This document shows positions 30,575 through 38,586 of a DNA stretch of 51,391 nucleotides, piece by piece. The position numbers and the translations under genes were made by a program. Under the pieces are notes generated by a model. The model was not told the origin of the DNA. It worked only from the letters and a program-made list of their open reading frames with translations, and searched no databases. Every line of letters starts with the position of its first letter. Positions within the stretch are counted from its first letter, which is position 1. Source of the stretch: a virus; the IMG/VR virus record IMGVR_UViG_3300013307_000007, positions 1 through 51,391 of that record; one strand, written 5' to 3'.

Positions 30575-31441
30575 ATGGTTTCGTTTAATGCAAGACCGTT
30601 ACCGGGTCCTATCCCGTATACGGCCAACACTCCGTGGAGAGGGTGCCTACACACAACGCAAGGGTCGAGCACAACCGACTTCAACAACGGCGCGGTAGCA
30701 CCTCAGATTACGGCATGGCTACAACGTCGCCAGGTCTGGAAGCACTATGACTACACAAAGTACGCTGGCAAGGCGCTCAAGCACCCTGCAGGTACACCTG
30801 CAACGAACACCACACGGTGTGTACAGATCGAGGTTGTAGGATTCTGCGACGATGCTAACCTTAGCAGTCCGCTACACATCAGCAAGTGGACGGATGGGGA
30901 CTATGCCTTCCTGGCTGACCTCATGCGACAGGTCGAAGCTGACACTGGGATGAAGTCGCAGAGCAACGTGACGTGGAAGGCGTACGGCAACGGTGGTCTC
31001 AACGGGTCACCCACTTCCTACGGCACTAACAACGGTGTGCGTCTCGGATGGGGTGCCTGGGCCAAGTACGAGGGATGGCTTGGTCACCAGCACGTTCCGG
31101 GTAACGTTCACGGAGATCCAGGCAATATCGACATCAGCAAGCTGCTTGCCAAGGCAGCACCAGTTCCAACAGAGGGAGAAGAAGTCATGGCAGGTTTCGC
31201 AAGGTTCGCTGCGCCACATCCGAAGGCAGGCGCCCTGTACGTTACGAACTACATCAACCGTCGAGGTGTCGTCGCCGAGGACTATCGGAACGACATGATC
31301 GAGGACGGAGTCGACTACAACAAGGTGCACAACTTCACTTCTGACTCTGGCATGAACGCTTATGCCGGGGAGCTCGTGAAGAACAACGACGGTACGGTTA
31401 CCGACTACAACCCAGACACCAAGAAGTGGGAGCGTCACTGA
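30575..31441 (+). CDS. Endolysin, PGRP/amidase_2 type
   Basis: 288 residues. The N-terminal amidase domain (about 1-195) has LHTTQGSS with the first metal His, CVQIEVVGFC, and a C-terminal GHQHVPGNVHGDPGN with further ligands. It cuts the amide bond between muramic acid and the peptide stem. A C-terminal domain of about 84 residues follows a linker; an internal ATG at 31187 preceded by AGAGGGAGAAGAA could make it separately. GGAAAGAGGG precedes the ATG at 30575. Confidence 0.85.
   Translation: MVSFNARPLPGPIPYTANTPWRGCLHTTQGSSTTDFNNGAVAPQITAWLQRRQVWKHYDYTKYAGKALKHPAGTPATNTTRCVQIEVVGFCDDANLSSPLHISKWTDGDYAFLADLMRQVEADTGMKSQSNVTWKAYGNGGLNGSPTSYGTNNGVRLGWGAWAKYEGWLGHQHVPGNVHGDPGNIDISKLLAKAAPVPTEGEEVMAGFARFAAPHPKAGALYVTNYINRRGVVAEDYRNDMIEDGVDYNKVHNFTSDSGMNAYAGELVKNNDGTVTDYNPDTKKWERH
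31187..31441 (+). CDS. Possible separate cell-wall-binding subunit of the endolysin
   Basis: In-frame ATG with an unusually purine-rich ribosome site inside the endolysin gene would give an 84-residue C-terminal product starting MAGFARFAAPHPKAGALYVT. Other Gram-positive phage endolysins are known to make such a subunit from an internal start. Confidence 0.5.
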   Translation: MAGFARFAAPHPKAGALYVTNYINRRGVVAEDYRNDMIEDGVDYNKVHNFTSDSGMNAYAGELVKNNDGTVTDYNPDTKKWERH

Positions 31442-31638
31442 TGATTGCCAAGTACAAGAAGTTCGTGTGGGCAGTAGCGAGCGCTGTTGTCATCATCGCT
31501 ACTGGTCTGCTGCAGGTAGGCAACGTGATCCCTGACAAGTACACCCCCTGGGTTGCTGGTCTGGTTGCTATCCTAGGTGCCGCCGGTGTTCGCCAGGCGA
31601 CCAACGCACCTCTCGATGAAGGCCCTGAAGGTCCATAA
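31441..31638 (+). CDS. Holin-like small membrane protein
   Basis: 65 residues, with two hydrophobic segments (FVWAVASAVVIIATGLLQV and WVAGLVAILGAAGVR) and an acidic C-terminus. It overlaps the endolysin stop (TGATG). Such proteins release the endolysin through the membrane. Last gene of the late operon. Confidence 0.78.
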   Translation: MIAKYKKFVWAVASAVVIIATGLLQVGNVIPDKYTPWVAGLVAILGAAGVRQATNAPLDEGPEGP

Positions 31639-31650
31639 CACCCACAAGCA

Positions 31651-31703
31651 GCCTGGCCTCGTCTAACTCCTGCCCTACGGAGCTCCCTCGGACGAGGCCA
31701 GGC
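31651..31703. terminator. Bidirectional hairpin at the convergence of the two arms
   Basis: Perfect 13-bp stem GCCTGGCCTCGTC/GACGAGGCCAGGC with a 27-base loop that can itself fold (CTCC/GGAG). It lies between the last rightward and last leftward genes. Confidence 0.8.
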
Positions 31704-31709
31704 GTCTGC

Positions 31710-31823
31710 TTACTGCAAGTGCCAGATGATCCACATGACAGACATACCACAAGCGTAGCCCCAGGCATATCCACCACCCCAACCGTGACGCCACTCGTCG
31801 AATCCTTTCTTATTCCACTTCAT
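31710..31823 (-). CDS. 37-residue Trp/Gly-rich peptide
   Basis: Begins MKWNKKGFDEWRHGWGGGYA and has a hydrophobic end (CGMSVMWIIWHLQ) that may sit in the membrane. Its ATG overlaps the resolvase stop by four bases (ATGA). Function unknown. Confidence 0.6.
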   Translation of the reverse strand: MKWNKKGFDEWRHGWGGGYAWGYACGMSVMWIIWHLQ

Positions 31824-32314
31824 TTCCAGCCCTTCTCAAGCAGTGCCGTAGCAACCTCTGGCATGTTTCCCTTATGGATGATGTGCCACAAGAGGTGGCC
31901 ATATGCGTCCATGGCGTGGCCCTGCCCAGGGAACCACAGGCCGAGCTTTTCCAGGTTCTCTTTCTTCACGAACGATGTCTTAGAGACCTTGCCCATCGAT
32001 GCGGTCTGCTGGAACATCCGAACTCTGCCGATGTGTCTGTTGGCTTGAAACCAACGCTTCATGACACCGATGTACTCGCGCGAGATCAGTTCGGCGTTGT
32101 CCAAGTTGTTTCTGAAGAGGAAACTCTCGGTGATGATCGTGTAGTCCATCACATGCTGGTTCCCTAGCAGGAGGTCCAGTTGCTCGTGATGCTCTGCAGG
32201 TCCGAGCTGTCCACATGTGAACCTCGCCTCGTTCCAGATCGAGACATTGTCAACTGTCCACGTCGCCCAGCCAGTCGTACCACCAGGGTCGAATGCAATG
32301 ATGCGCCTAGTCAC
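31820..32314 (-). CDS. RuvC-like Holliday junction resolvase
   Basis: 164 residues, RNase H-fold: IIAFDPGGTTGWATW gives the first acidic residue, ITESFLFR near residue 62 the second, and HAMDAYGHLLW near residue 133 the last acidic pair. It resolves branched replication DNA before packaging. A GTG start overlaps the previous stop (GTGA). Confidence 0.8.
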   Translation of the reverse strand: MTRRIIAFDPGGTTGWATWTVDNVSIWNEARFTCGQLGPAEHHEQLDLLLGNQHVMDYTIITESFLFRNNLDNAELISREYIGVMKRWFQANRHIGRVRMFQQTASMGKVSKTSFVKKENLEKLGLWFPGQGHAMDAYGHLLWHIIHKGNMPEVATALLEKGWK

Positions 32315-32484
32315 AATTGCTCACCCACACTACCCGCCCAGCGAAGCACGTACAGCAGACGACGTACGTAGGGGTGTTCGTTGCTTGCGTTCCACTTACT
32401 CAGCTCGCGGTACAGATCCGCGAACTCAGCTCGATCACCTCTCAGGCGAATGGTGATCTCTCCCTCTTCCATGTCAATGTCCAT
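32311..32484 (-). CDS. Small hypothetical protein
   Basis: 57 residues, MDIDMEEGEITIRLRGDRAE at the start, then a helical basic half (YVRRLLYVLRWAGS). First gene after the promoter candidate at 32611-32640, coupled to the resolvase by a four-base overlap. Unrecognised. Confidence 0.65.
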   Translation of the reverse strand: MDIDMEEGEITIRLRGDRAEFADLYRELSKWNASNEHPYVRRLLYVLRWAGSVGEQL

Positions 32485-32649
32485 CAGGTCAGGCTCCTCT
32501 GTCTGTGGTTCTCTGGGTCAAAGTAACCCAGAGTCTAACTTGCGATCTAACAGTCGGTCCTCAATCCGTTAGTAAAGGGGTTTAGCTCTATGGACAAGCG
32601 AGTTAGAACTATAATAGAATCAGTCTAACTACCTGTCTAAAGCCCATCG
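32485..32649. other. Intergenic region with TCTAAC motifs
   Basis: No gene. It contains TCTAAC at 32534-32539, 32546-32551 and 32624-32629 and its complement at 32602-32607, around the promoter at 32611-32640. Confidence 0.55.
32611..32640 (-). promoter_or_regulatory. Leftward promoter candidate (copy 7, variant)
   Basis: Read leftward: TTAGAC (32635-32640), 18 bp, TATTAT (32611-32616). It keeps the 18-bp spacing of the other leftward promoters but has a weaker -10, and it overlaps the TCTAAC motif cluster. Confidence 0.5.
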
Positions 32650-32955
32650 TTACTCTAGGTTCTCGAGCTCTTGGATCTCAGCGTCGATCTCCTGACGTCG
32701 CGCATGAAGCTGCGCCAAGCGCTTCTGTGCCGACGAAGCATGCTTTGGTCGGATGCCGACGTTGTCCGGATCGAGATTCGTCTTATCACCATCGATGAAG
32801 AACACCTGCACCTTCTTGGTATCGATCGGGTGACCTAGCTTCTTGGCAGCAATCAGATGGTGTGTCAAGACCCACTTGTCTTCCGTCCGTGTGTAGTGGT
32901 AACCATTGGCAGATACGTTGGTACTACCTGGCTGCGCTGCTCTGCCCCTAGCCAT
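32650..32955 (-). CDS. Degenerate HNH-fold protein
   Basis: 101 residues. The core DKWVLTHHLIAAKKLGHPI then VQVFFIDGDKTNLDPDNV has the layout of small phage HNH proteins, but where active members have a His before IDG there is Phe (VFFIDG). A C-terminal helix follows. It probably binds DNA without cutting (inference). Eight-base overlap with the gene before it. Confidence 0.7.
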   Translation of the reverse strand: MARGRAAQPGSTNVSANGYHYTRTEDKWVLTHHLIAAKKLGHPIDTKKVQVFFIDGDKTNLDPDNVGIRPKHASSAQKRLAQLHARRQEIDAEIQELENLE

Positions 32956-33145
32956 TGAGTGTCCTCTCTAGTTTGTATTCACCGAAGAATACCAGGTCGA
33001 AGCCCTTCGTCCTCTGGTCGCGGATGTACATCTCCGCACGCATCTGGTCAACCCTGTACACAGTCTGAACTCGCTTGTCGCCTGTCCTGAACATCGTGAT
33101 CTTGTACAGCTTCGATCGGCTCGGTGCTGGTCCTCTAGCGCCCAT
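32948..33145 (-). CDS. Small basic protein
   Basis: 65 residues, beginning MGARGPAPSRSKLYKITMFR. Basic, likely alpha/beta, unrecognised. Its start overlaps the polymerase stop (TAATG-type), so it is co-translated with the replicase. Confidence 0.65.
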   Translation of the reverse strand: MGARGPAPSRSKLYKITMFRTGDKRVQTVYRVDQMRAEMYIRDQRTKGFDLVFFGEYKLERTLNG

Positions 33146-35619
33146 TAGACTTCACCCCAGTTGTTGCCGATCTTGACGTCTGTTTTGAACGTAACGTAGT
33201 CGCCCACGATCTTCTGAGCGGACTCGATCATTCGATTCGACACGAGCTCACCAACCCATTCAGCGTCGTCACGGTGGCATTCTACAAGCAGAGCGTCATG
33301 GATAATGTTACGAATATGTCCAATGCCTCTAAGGTCCTTGCGAACCTCTACAAGAGCACCGAGGCACATGTCAGACGCAGTCGACTGAGGCAGGAATGCC
33401 AGAGCCTCGTTCATCACGTTGTGCATGTTCTCTTTAGTGATCAACATGTAGCGACGGTGTCGACCGTAAGGTGTGATGAGGTCTTGTCCTGCTAAGACAC
33501 GAGCGCGGGTGTCCTCCCGAAACTTAACGATGTCGGGGATAACGGAGAAGAATCGTTCCATGCCCCGAGATGCTTCTGCACGGGATATTCCAAACTCCGT
33601 TGCAATGCTGCCAACTTCTCTTCCGTAGCCGACACCGTACACGTAAGCCTTAACTCGGATACGAAGTTCTTTCCAGGCAGACGGTACCATGTCCATCGCG
33701 TTGGCATTGGGGTAGAGTACAGGAGTGAGCTCATCAAAGAAGTCACGTTCGGCGTCGTTGAGGAGGGCTCTAAAGTACTCGTCTTGTGCCAGGAAGCATA
33801 GCACCCGCAACTCAGCCTGAGCGTAGTCCACGTGGACAAAGACATTCTCAGCTCTGGATGGAACATAGAGGCGACGAATCCGTGCCTCTCTCGGCTGGTT
33901 CTGCAGGTTTGGATTCCGACAAGCGAGCCGGCCGGTTGTAGTTCCATGCAGAAGGTAGGTCGGGTACACCCTACCCCCGTATAGGCGCTTACGGATACCC
34001 TTGACGTAAGTTCCATACAGCTTTGCCTCCCTTCGGTGCTCGAGCAGCTTGTTCAGGAACGCTACGACCTCTTCGTCCTGCTTTACGAAGGAATGCTCCA
34101 GCATCAACCGAAGCGTATCCTCGTTAGTAGTGTCTGTAGCGATTCGATGGTCAGCGAGGTACTTCTTGACCTGCAAAGGCGATCGTGGATTCAGTCCTCC
34201 TGACTTGTCGTAATGGCCAACCCTTGCGATCGTCGGTGTAACAATTCGACTAAGCTCGGTCTCAATTTCGTCAAGGGAGGATAGATAGGCGTCAGTGAGC
34301 TCGTCAAGATAGGCACGATCCACTGAAATACCGTTGAGCTCCAGATACATGAGTTGGTTGGATGCCGCCACCAGATAGTCATGGACTTGTCGTAGCTTCC
34401 CACCCTGTGCGGTGTCTCGATCGAACCGTGCGCTAAACATTTCGTACAGCGCGTATGTGCAAGCAACGTCGTAGGCGTTGTACCTGTATAGGAGATCCCG
34501 AGGGATAGCTCCATATCCGATGCCAGGTCCAACATATCGTTTGATCTCGTCGTCATACTGTGGCGCTCCTAGGTACTCGACTGCCATGAACTTCAAACCG
34601 TGAATGCCTGGCCTCTCGTCAAACGTATACGAGGCTAGCATCGTGTCGAACCAAAGCTCTAGTCCTCCGACGATGGGGTAGAGACCGGCAAGATCGAACT
34701 TGCCATTTTGAGCAACGAGTCGGTGGGCTCGGAAAAGATCTCCAAGTCGACCACGAACCTGTTGCGAGCCCATGACACCTTCAGCAAGTACGAGGACCCT
34801 ACCTCGAGCATAGCCGAGTCCCACACAGAGCATGCCGTAGTGGTTTGGATGGTCGAAAGCGGTGTCTTTCTCAATGTCGACCTCAATGTCGACAACAAGT
34901 GGCCCCTCTCTTGCAGTAAGCTCTCGATCGATCTTGTCGAGCCATCCGAGGGCTGCCAGTTCATCGTCAACGACGTCGAAGTGAGGTGGATTCCATACGA
35001 CATTAGGTGTACTTACCTTTCCGATGTCGGTAACGATGTAAGGGAAGAGATCAGCTTGACGCAAAGCCGCTGCAGGATGGAGCGTCGGTATAACACGAAC
35101 TCCAGGGAGAGATTCACTTCTTCGTCCGGGGCCCACGCGAAGCTTCGTGACACCAGTTTGCCCCAGAATTGACTGTGCGGCCGAGTTACCGAGAGCGATA
35201 ACTGTTTCGACGTCACACCCTTCTCGTCCCAGCTCTGCAACCAGTCGAGGTTTGCACGCCGCAATAGCTGCCTGCGAAGGAGTCGCGTTGTCAACTGGTC
35301 GACATAGGCAAGCATTCGTGAGGAATACTTCCGAGCGCTTGATCCCGTGGTGCTGGAGGACTTGGTTGAGGAGCTTCCCGCTCGGCCCAGTAAAAGGTAC
35401 ACCCAGTCTTGCTTCCTGGACGCCCGGCGCTTCTCCGACGATGGCGAGGTCTGCTTTGTCTGGCCCGAAGCTTGGGACATACCTTCCTGTTGTCCGGAGG
35501 GGACAGTCTTCGCAGTGGGCGAGCGGGTGCTTTCGTACTGCTCTAGAAACATCCTCCACGGCAGGTCCTGTTCTTGCCACTCCTGCCACAACCTCTGCAG
35601 CTCCTGGTTGTTCACTCAT
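33145..35619 (-). CDS. UDG-exonuclease-DNA polymerase I fusion
   Basis: 824 residues. Residues about 30-195: family-4 uracil-DNA glycosylase, with GEAPGVQEA at 62-70, HPAAALR at 181-187 and four Cys for an Fe-S cluster (C36, C39, C104/106, C122). Residues about 240-395: 3'-5' exonuclease with DIEVD, NGKFD and YNAYD. Residues about 420-824: PolA polymerase with VDYAQAELR (597-605), KAYVYGVGYG (657-666) and HDALLVE (774-780). All sites look intact. Tyr661 sits where T7 polymerase has Tyr, the dideoxy-tolerant form. ATG overlaps the DpdA stop (ATGA). Confidence 0.9.
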   Translation of the reverse strand: MSEQPGAAEVVAGVARTGPAVEDVSRAVRKHPLAHCEDCPLRTTGRYVPSFGPDKADLAIVGEAPGVQEARLGVPFTGPSGKLLNQVLQHHGIKRSEVFLTNACLCRPVDNATPSQAAIAACKPRLVAELGREGCDVETVIALGNSAAQSILGQTGVTKLRVGPGRRSESLPGVRVIPTLHPAAALRQADLFPYIVTDIGKVSTPNVVWNPPHFDVVDDELAALGWLDKIDRELTAREGPLVVDIEVDIEKDTAFDHPNHYGMLCVGLGYARGRVLVLAEGVMGSQQVRGRLGDLFRAHRLVAQNGKFDLAGLYPIVGGLELWFDTMLASYTFDERPGIHGLKFMAVEYLGAPQYDDEIKRYVGPGIGYGAIPRDLLYRYNAYDVACTYALYEMFSARFDRDTAQGGKLRQVHDYLVAASNQLMYLELNGISVDRAYLDELTDAYLSSLDEIETELSRIVTPTIARVGHYDKSGGLNPRSPLQVKKYLADHRIATDTTNEDTLRLMLEHSFVKQDEEVVAFLNKLLEHRREAKLYGTYVKGIRKRLYGGRVYPTYLLHGTTTGRLACRNPNLQNQPREARIRRLYVPSRAENVFVHVDYAQAELRVLCFLAQDEYFRALLNDAERDFFDELTPVLYPNANAMDMVPSAWKELRIRVKAYVYGVGYGREVGSIATEFGISRAEASRGMERFFSVIPDIVKFREDTRARVLAGQDLITPYGRHRRYMLITKENMHNVMNEALAFLPQSTASDMCLGALVEVRKDLRGIGHIRNIIHDALLVECHRDDAEWVGELVSNRMIESAQKIVGDYVTFKTDVKIGNNWGEV

Positions 35620-36392
35620 CCCACCCACCCCAGCATCGTCTGAACGTTCTTCTCACTGCACTCAGCCTGCTCCTGCTGGTACCGAAGGTCAAAGTAGTTC
35701 TTAGGTCGACTGATCTGCTTCGTGTCTTCCAGAAACTCGCGCTGCCAGCCATACACGAATGGCATCGATGTGTCGTAGCCTCGGACCCACGGCACCTGTT
35801 GCGCGGCTTCTTCCAGTTCAGTGCACCACAGGGGGTTGGCGCCCAGGAAATGTAGAGCCGGAAGATCGCTGCCATACTCGTTCTGCAGAGCCTTGGCTAG
35901 AGAGATACGTGCGTACGGGTTAGCGAGAGTGCCCAGCAGGTGGCGAGGGAGGCCAATGCTGGTGAGACTGGGACCCCATTCGGTTATAAGCCACTTGGTG
36001 TAGCTCCAGATCTCGTCGAGCCTCTTACCTTGTGCTACAGCCATAAACTTGAACGCCGTAGGGTTGTAGGCACTCCTGTTAAGGTAGTGCATAAAGCCTT
36101 CAAGTGCACGTATCGAGCCCTCGGCGTCCTTGATCATGTCTGGGATCACGATCTCATCCGCGTGAGACGCTACTGCGGCGCGCATGAGATCATCAGCAGA
36201 GCAGGAGTAGCCTTCTGCAGCTCCGTTGTCCAGGATGTAGTACTGCTTACCAGTTGGCTGTGACTCCTTCAATGAGGAGAACATTCGACGGTATTGCGGG
36301 TACTTGAACCAGAGCTGTGGCAGCAAGAGCTGATAGTCAGTCCGTGCATGGTAGCCAAACAGGCATGCTGGCGGAATCAGTGCAAGCTTCAT
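35616..36392 (-). CDS. dpdA: DpdA-like DNA 7-deazaguanine transglycosylase
   Basis: 258 residues, TGT-like barrel. ILDNGAAE (D55), EIVIPD (D85), IGLPR (146-150), HFLGANP (181-187) and RGYDTSMPF (D207) follow the pattern of phage DpdA proteins that replace guanine in DNA with preQ0 or a derivative. The Cys zinc site of tRNA transglycosylases is not seen. The start is the ATG at 36392, with GGAAGGTGG upstream. It sits at the end of the queuosine-precursor operon and overlaps the polymerase gene. Confidence 0.85.
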   Translation of the reverse strand: MKLALIPPACLFGYHARTDYQLLLPQLWFKYPQYRRMFSSLKESQPTGKQYYILDNGAAEGYSCSADDLMRAAVASHADEIVIPDMIKDAEGSIRALEGFMHYLNRSAYNPTAFKFMAVAQGKRLDEIWSYTKWLITEWGPSLTSIGLPRHLLGTLANPYARISLAKALQNEYGSDLPALHFLGANPLWCTELEEAAQQVPWVRGYDTSMPFVYGWQREFLEDTKQISRPKNYFDLRYQQEQAECSEKNVQTMLGWVG

Positions 36393-36496
36393 GCTACTGC
36401 CACCTTCCAGAACATGATGCAAATACACAACATAATGAACACCACAAAGGTAAAGAACAGCGCAGCGCCTACGTAGACATACCAGGGTTCCTTCAT
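36389..36496 (-). CDS. 35-residue membrane peptide
   Basis: One long hydrophobic helix (WYVYVGAALFFTFVVFIMLC). ATGA overlaps at both ends place it firmly in the operon between an NTP-PPase-like gene and dpdA. Function unknown; it may serve mainly to couple translation. Confidence 0.6.
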   Translation of the reverse strand: MKEPWYVYVGAALFFTFVVFIMLCICIMFWKVAVA

Positions 36497-36795
36497 TGTC
36501 CCCACCCTTCCTTCGTTCCTTTGAACGGTTCACTCAGGCTCGCCCCTGAGTCTTGTAGTGCTGCACCAAGCAGTAGGATCTTGATGCCTGTCATCGTTGC
36601 GTAGTTGCGAAGGTCTGCAACTTCCTCGACCGCCATACGCAGAGTGTCGTTGGTCAAGAAGGTGTACTCACCGTACTCAGCCTGACCCAACGTGTGCCGT
36701 TCACGACAAAGATCTTCGAACGCTTGCGCAGCAAGAGCAACGGCAGCCTTCTCGTTCTCAGTTACTTCCGGCAACGACGTCTCGTTCGGCTTCAC
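36493..36795 (-). CDS. NTP-PPase-like small protein
   Basis: 100 residues, all-alpha. LRMAVEEVADLRNYATMTG carries the E-E-x-x-D pattern of MazG-like nucleotide pyrophosphohydrolases, but the first acidic motif is weak. GTG start, AGGAGGG upstream, 38-base overlap with the gene before it. It may clean up nucleotide pools during base modification (inference). Confidence 0.6.
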   Translation of the reverse strand: MKPNETSLPEVTENEKAAVALAAQAFEDLCRERHTLGQAEYGEYTFLTNDTLRMAVEEVADLRNYATMTGIKILLLGAALQDSGASLSEPFKGTKEGWGQ

Positions 36796-37153
36796 GAACC
36801 CTCCTCTGCAGTATGAATCGCTGTTCGTTGACTATACGCTTGCGCTCGTAGGCTCGCTGCAAGTCGATGCCCATCAGACCAGCCAGCTCGCATAGGTATG
36901 TGTATACATCTGCCAGCTCATCGGCCAGTGCAACTCGTGTTGCAGGTGCGTTGTAGTCAAGCGAGCCGCGGTCGATCTTCTTAACAAGGTTGGCAACCTC
37001 TCCAGCCTCTCCGCACAGTGCCAGAGCATGGTGGCGAAGTGCATCGAACGTCTTCAGTCCGATTGACAAGTCGCCGAACCAGCGATAGCTGTCCTCCAGA
37101 CACTGAATAGAAGTCTTGCCAACCTCACTTAGCTCCGGCTTGCTGGGAGGCAT
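36758..37153 (-). CDS. MazG-like nucleotide pyrophosphohydrolase
   Basis: 131 residues. LALCGEAGEVANLVKKIDRG gives the E-x-x-E motif and LADELADVYTYLCELAG the E-x-x-D motif that bind Mg and the triphosphate. MazG-like enzymes hydrolyse (d)NTPs to monophosphates. AAAGGAA precedes the ATG. Substrate unknown; place beside the deazaguanine genes suggests a dNTP pool role. Confidence 0.8.
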   Translation of the reverse strand: MPPSKPELSEVGKTSIQCLEDSYRWFGDLSIGLKTFDALRHHALALCGEAGEVANLVKKIDRGSLDYNAPATRVALADELADVYTYLCELAGLMGIDLQRAYERKRIVNEQRFILQRRVREAERDVVAGSN

Positions 37154-37331
37154 CTTGTTCCTTTCTAGGTACGAGTGTCAGTGTGATGTAGTCAATAGTA
37201 GGACCTCTGCCGGCATTTACACCCGTTGGCTCGGTCGCCACTCGCTGACCCTTAACTTGATGCTTGTAGAACACATCGGAGTGTCCATCCTTGTACGCAA
37301 CCGTTACATGGTCGATGTCGTTCATCTTCAT
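37125..37331 (-). CDS. Small hypothetical protein
   Basis: 68 residues, beginning MKMNDIDHVTVAYKDGHSDV, beta-rich. ATGA overlap with the FolE gene and a 29-base overlap with the MazG-like gene. Unrecognised. Confidence 0.65.
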   Translation of the reverse strand: MKMNDIDHVTVAYKDGHSDVFYKHQVKGQRVATEPTGVNAGRGPTIDYITLTLVPRKEQDASQQAGAK

Positions 37332-37894
37332 TTGATACCTGCCATGAATTCCGCCTTTGCAGTACGAGTGTGGTCCCCGAATACTCCACGCATTGTCGAC
37401 GTGCGAGTTACGACTCCGGCCACTTCCACGCCACGTAGAGCCATGCACATATGTTCAGCATCCAAAACAACGGCCAGACCCAGCGGGGCCAAGTTCTCCT
37501 CGAGGAAGTCTCCAATTTCGTTGACGAGATCCTCCTGGACCCAAAAGCCCTTAGAGCAGAATTTGACAGCCCGAGCAAACTTACTAAGGCCAGCAATGAG
37601 GCGATCAGGTACATAGCCGATGTATGCCTGTCCGTAGAAGGGAAGGATGTGATGTGCACAGACAGTGTAGAACGGAATAGGTCCAAGTGAGATCATCTCC
37701 GTCGTTTCGTTCGCCGGGAACGTTGTAAAGTTGAATGGCTCACGCTCAGTCATCTGCTTGAGAGCCTGCACGAATCGCCTCGGCGTGTCCGCCCTGTGGT
37801 TCTCGTCTACACGATCCCACGCTTCCAGAGAGGACAACAAGTGTTCCGCTGCTTGCTCCTGTGTTGCAGACAACTTATAGTCTTCCAGCTTCAC
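37328..37894 (-). CDS. folE: GTP cyclohydrolase I (FolE)
   Basis: 188 residues. Converts GTP to dihydroneopterin triphosphate, the first step of preQ0 synthesis. CAHHILPFYG (79-88) and EHMCMALRG (147-155) give the zinc ligands (C79, H82 and C150), with GLSKFARAV between. GTG start with GAGGGGG upstream, one-base overlap with queE (TAGTG). The length matches short FolE types. It is embedded between queE and small genes in the operon. Confidence 0.9.
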   Translation of the reverse strand: MKLEDYKLSATQEQAAEHLLSSLEAWDRVDENHRADTPRRFVQALKQMTEREPFNFTTFPANETTEMISLGPIPFYTVCAHHILPFYGQAYIGYVPDRLIAGLSKFARAVKFCSKGFWVQEDLVNEIGDFLEENLAPLGLAVVLDAEHMCMALRGVEVAGVVTRTSTMRGVFGDHTRTAKAEFMAGIK

Positions 37895-38586
37895 TAGATC
37901 CCCCTCTTGTTTCGGTCCCAGATATGGTTGTGTACTTGCACGTTCAGCCTCCAAGGCAGTCCATCGTTGAGGACCCACTCGACTAGTGTTCCGTTGTCAA
38001 GGTGTCCCCAGGCAACGCCGTAGAACACTTCGAGGTCAGGACGATCCTTGAGGAACTCCTCATACAGGTTCGTCGCATGGTTGAAGTCGTTCACGTCCTT
38101 GATGACGAACTTGACTGCGTCGCCTTCGCCGAGGTGTTTGAGGTTCTGCAGGCGCATCTCGTTGGCGTAGTCCTCACCAGAGCCTGGAAGCTTCCAGTCC
38201 ATGACGAAGTTGATCCAATCGAAGGCCCACTCCGGGTACTCTAGGGTTCCATTGGAGAAGCACTCGATGGTCCGGAACCCCCGTGTAGCCAGCCCTCGAC
38301 AGAGTTCGAAAAGATCCTTGCTTGGCTGGAGGAAAGGCTCTCCGCCAGTGAGGCAGACCGAATGAGTTCCTTCTCCTGCCGCTTCGCTGACCCTATCCAT
38401 AACCTCCGTAACACTTGACTTGACCCATTGCATGCGAAAAGCCGGGTCGATTGCATGTTGAGTATCACAGGGCCAACCTGGACAGCGTAGGTTACAACCA
38501 CCGAACCGCAAGAACACTGTTGGTCTTCCAACTCGTGGTCCTTCTCCTTGGACACTCTCATACACCTCATCTACTCGTAGGACCAT
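37894..38586 (-). CDS. queE: QueE, 7-carboxy-7-deazaguanine synthase
   Basis: 230 residues. Radical-SAM enzyme turning carboxy-tetrahydropterin into 7-carboxy-7-deazaguanine. The N-terminus YESVQGEGPRVGRPTVFLRF is typical. The cluster motif is CNLRCPGWPC (C31, C35, C40), that is C-x3-C-x4-C rather than the usual C-x3-C-x2-C. TGGEPFLQP follows. The start overlaps the queD stop (TGATG). Confidence 0.88.
   Translation of the reverse strand: MVLRVDEVYESVQGEGPRVGRPTVFLRFGGCNLRCPGWPCDTQHAIDPAFRMQWVKSSVTEVMDRVSEAAGEGTHSVCLTGGEPFLQPSKDLFELCRGLATRGFRTIECFSNGTLEYPEWAFDWINFVMDWKLPGSGEDYANEMRLQNLKHLGEGDAVKFVIKDVNDFNHATNLYEEFLKDRPDLEVFYGVAWGHLDNGTLVEWVLNDGLPWRLNVQVHNHIWDRNKRGI

Noticed and set aside
32591-32615. 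Rightward promoter using TATAAT at 32610-32615
   Set aside because: The only -35-like hexamer is 13 bases away, too close, and no rightward gene follows.
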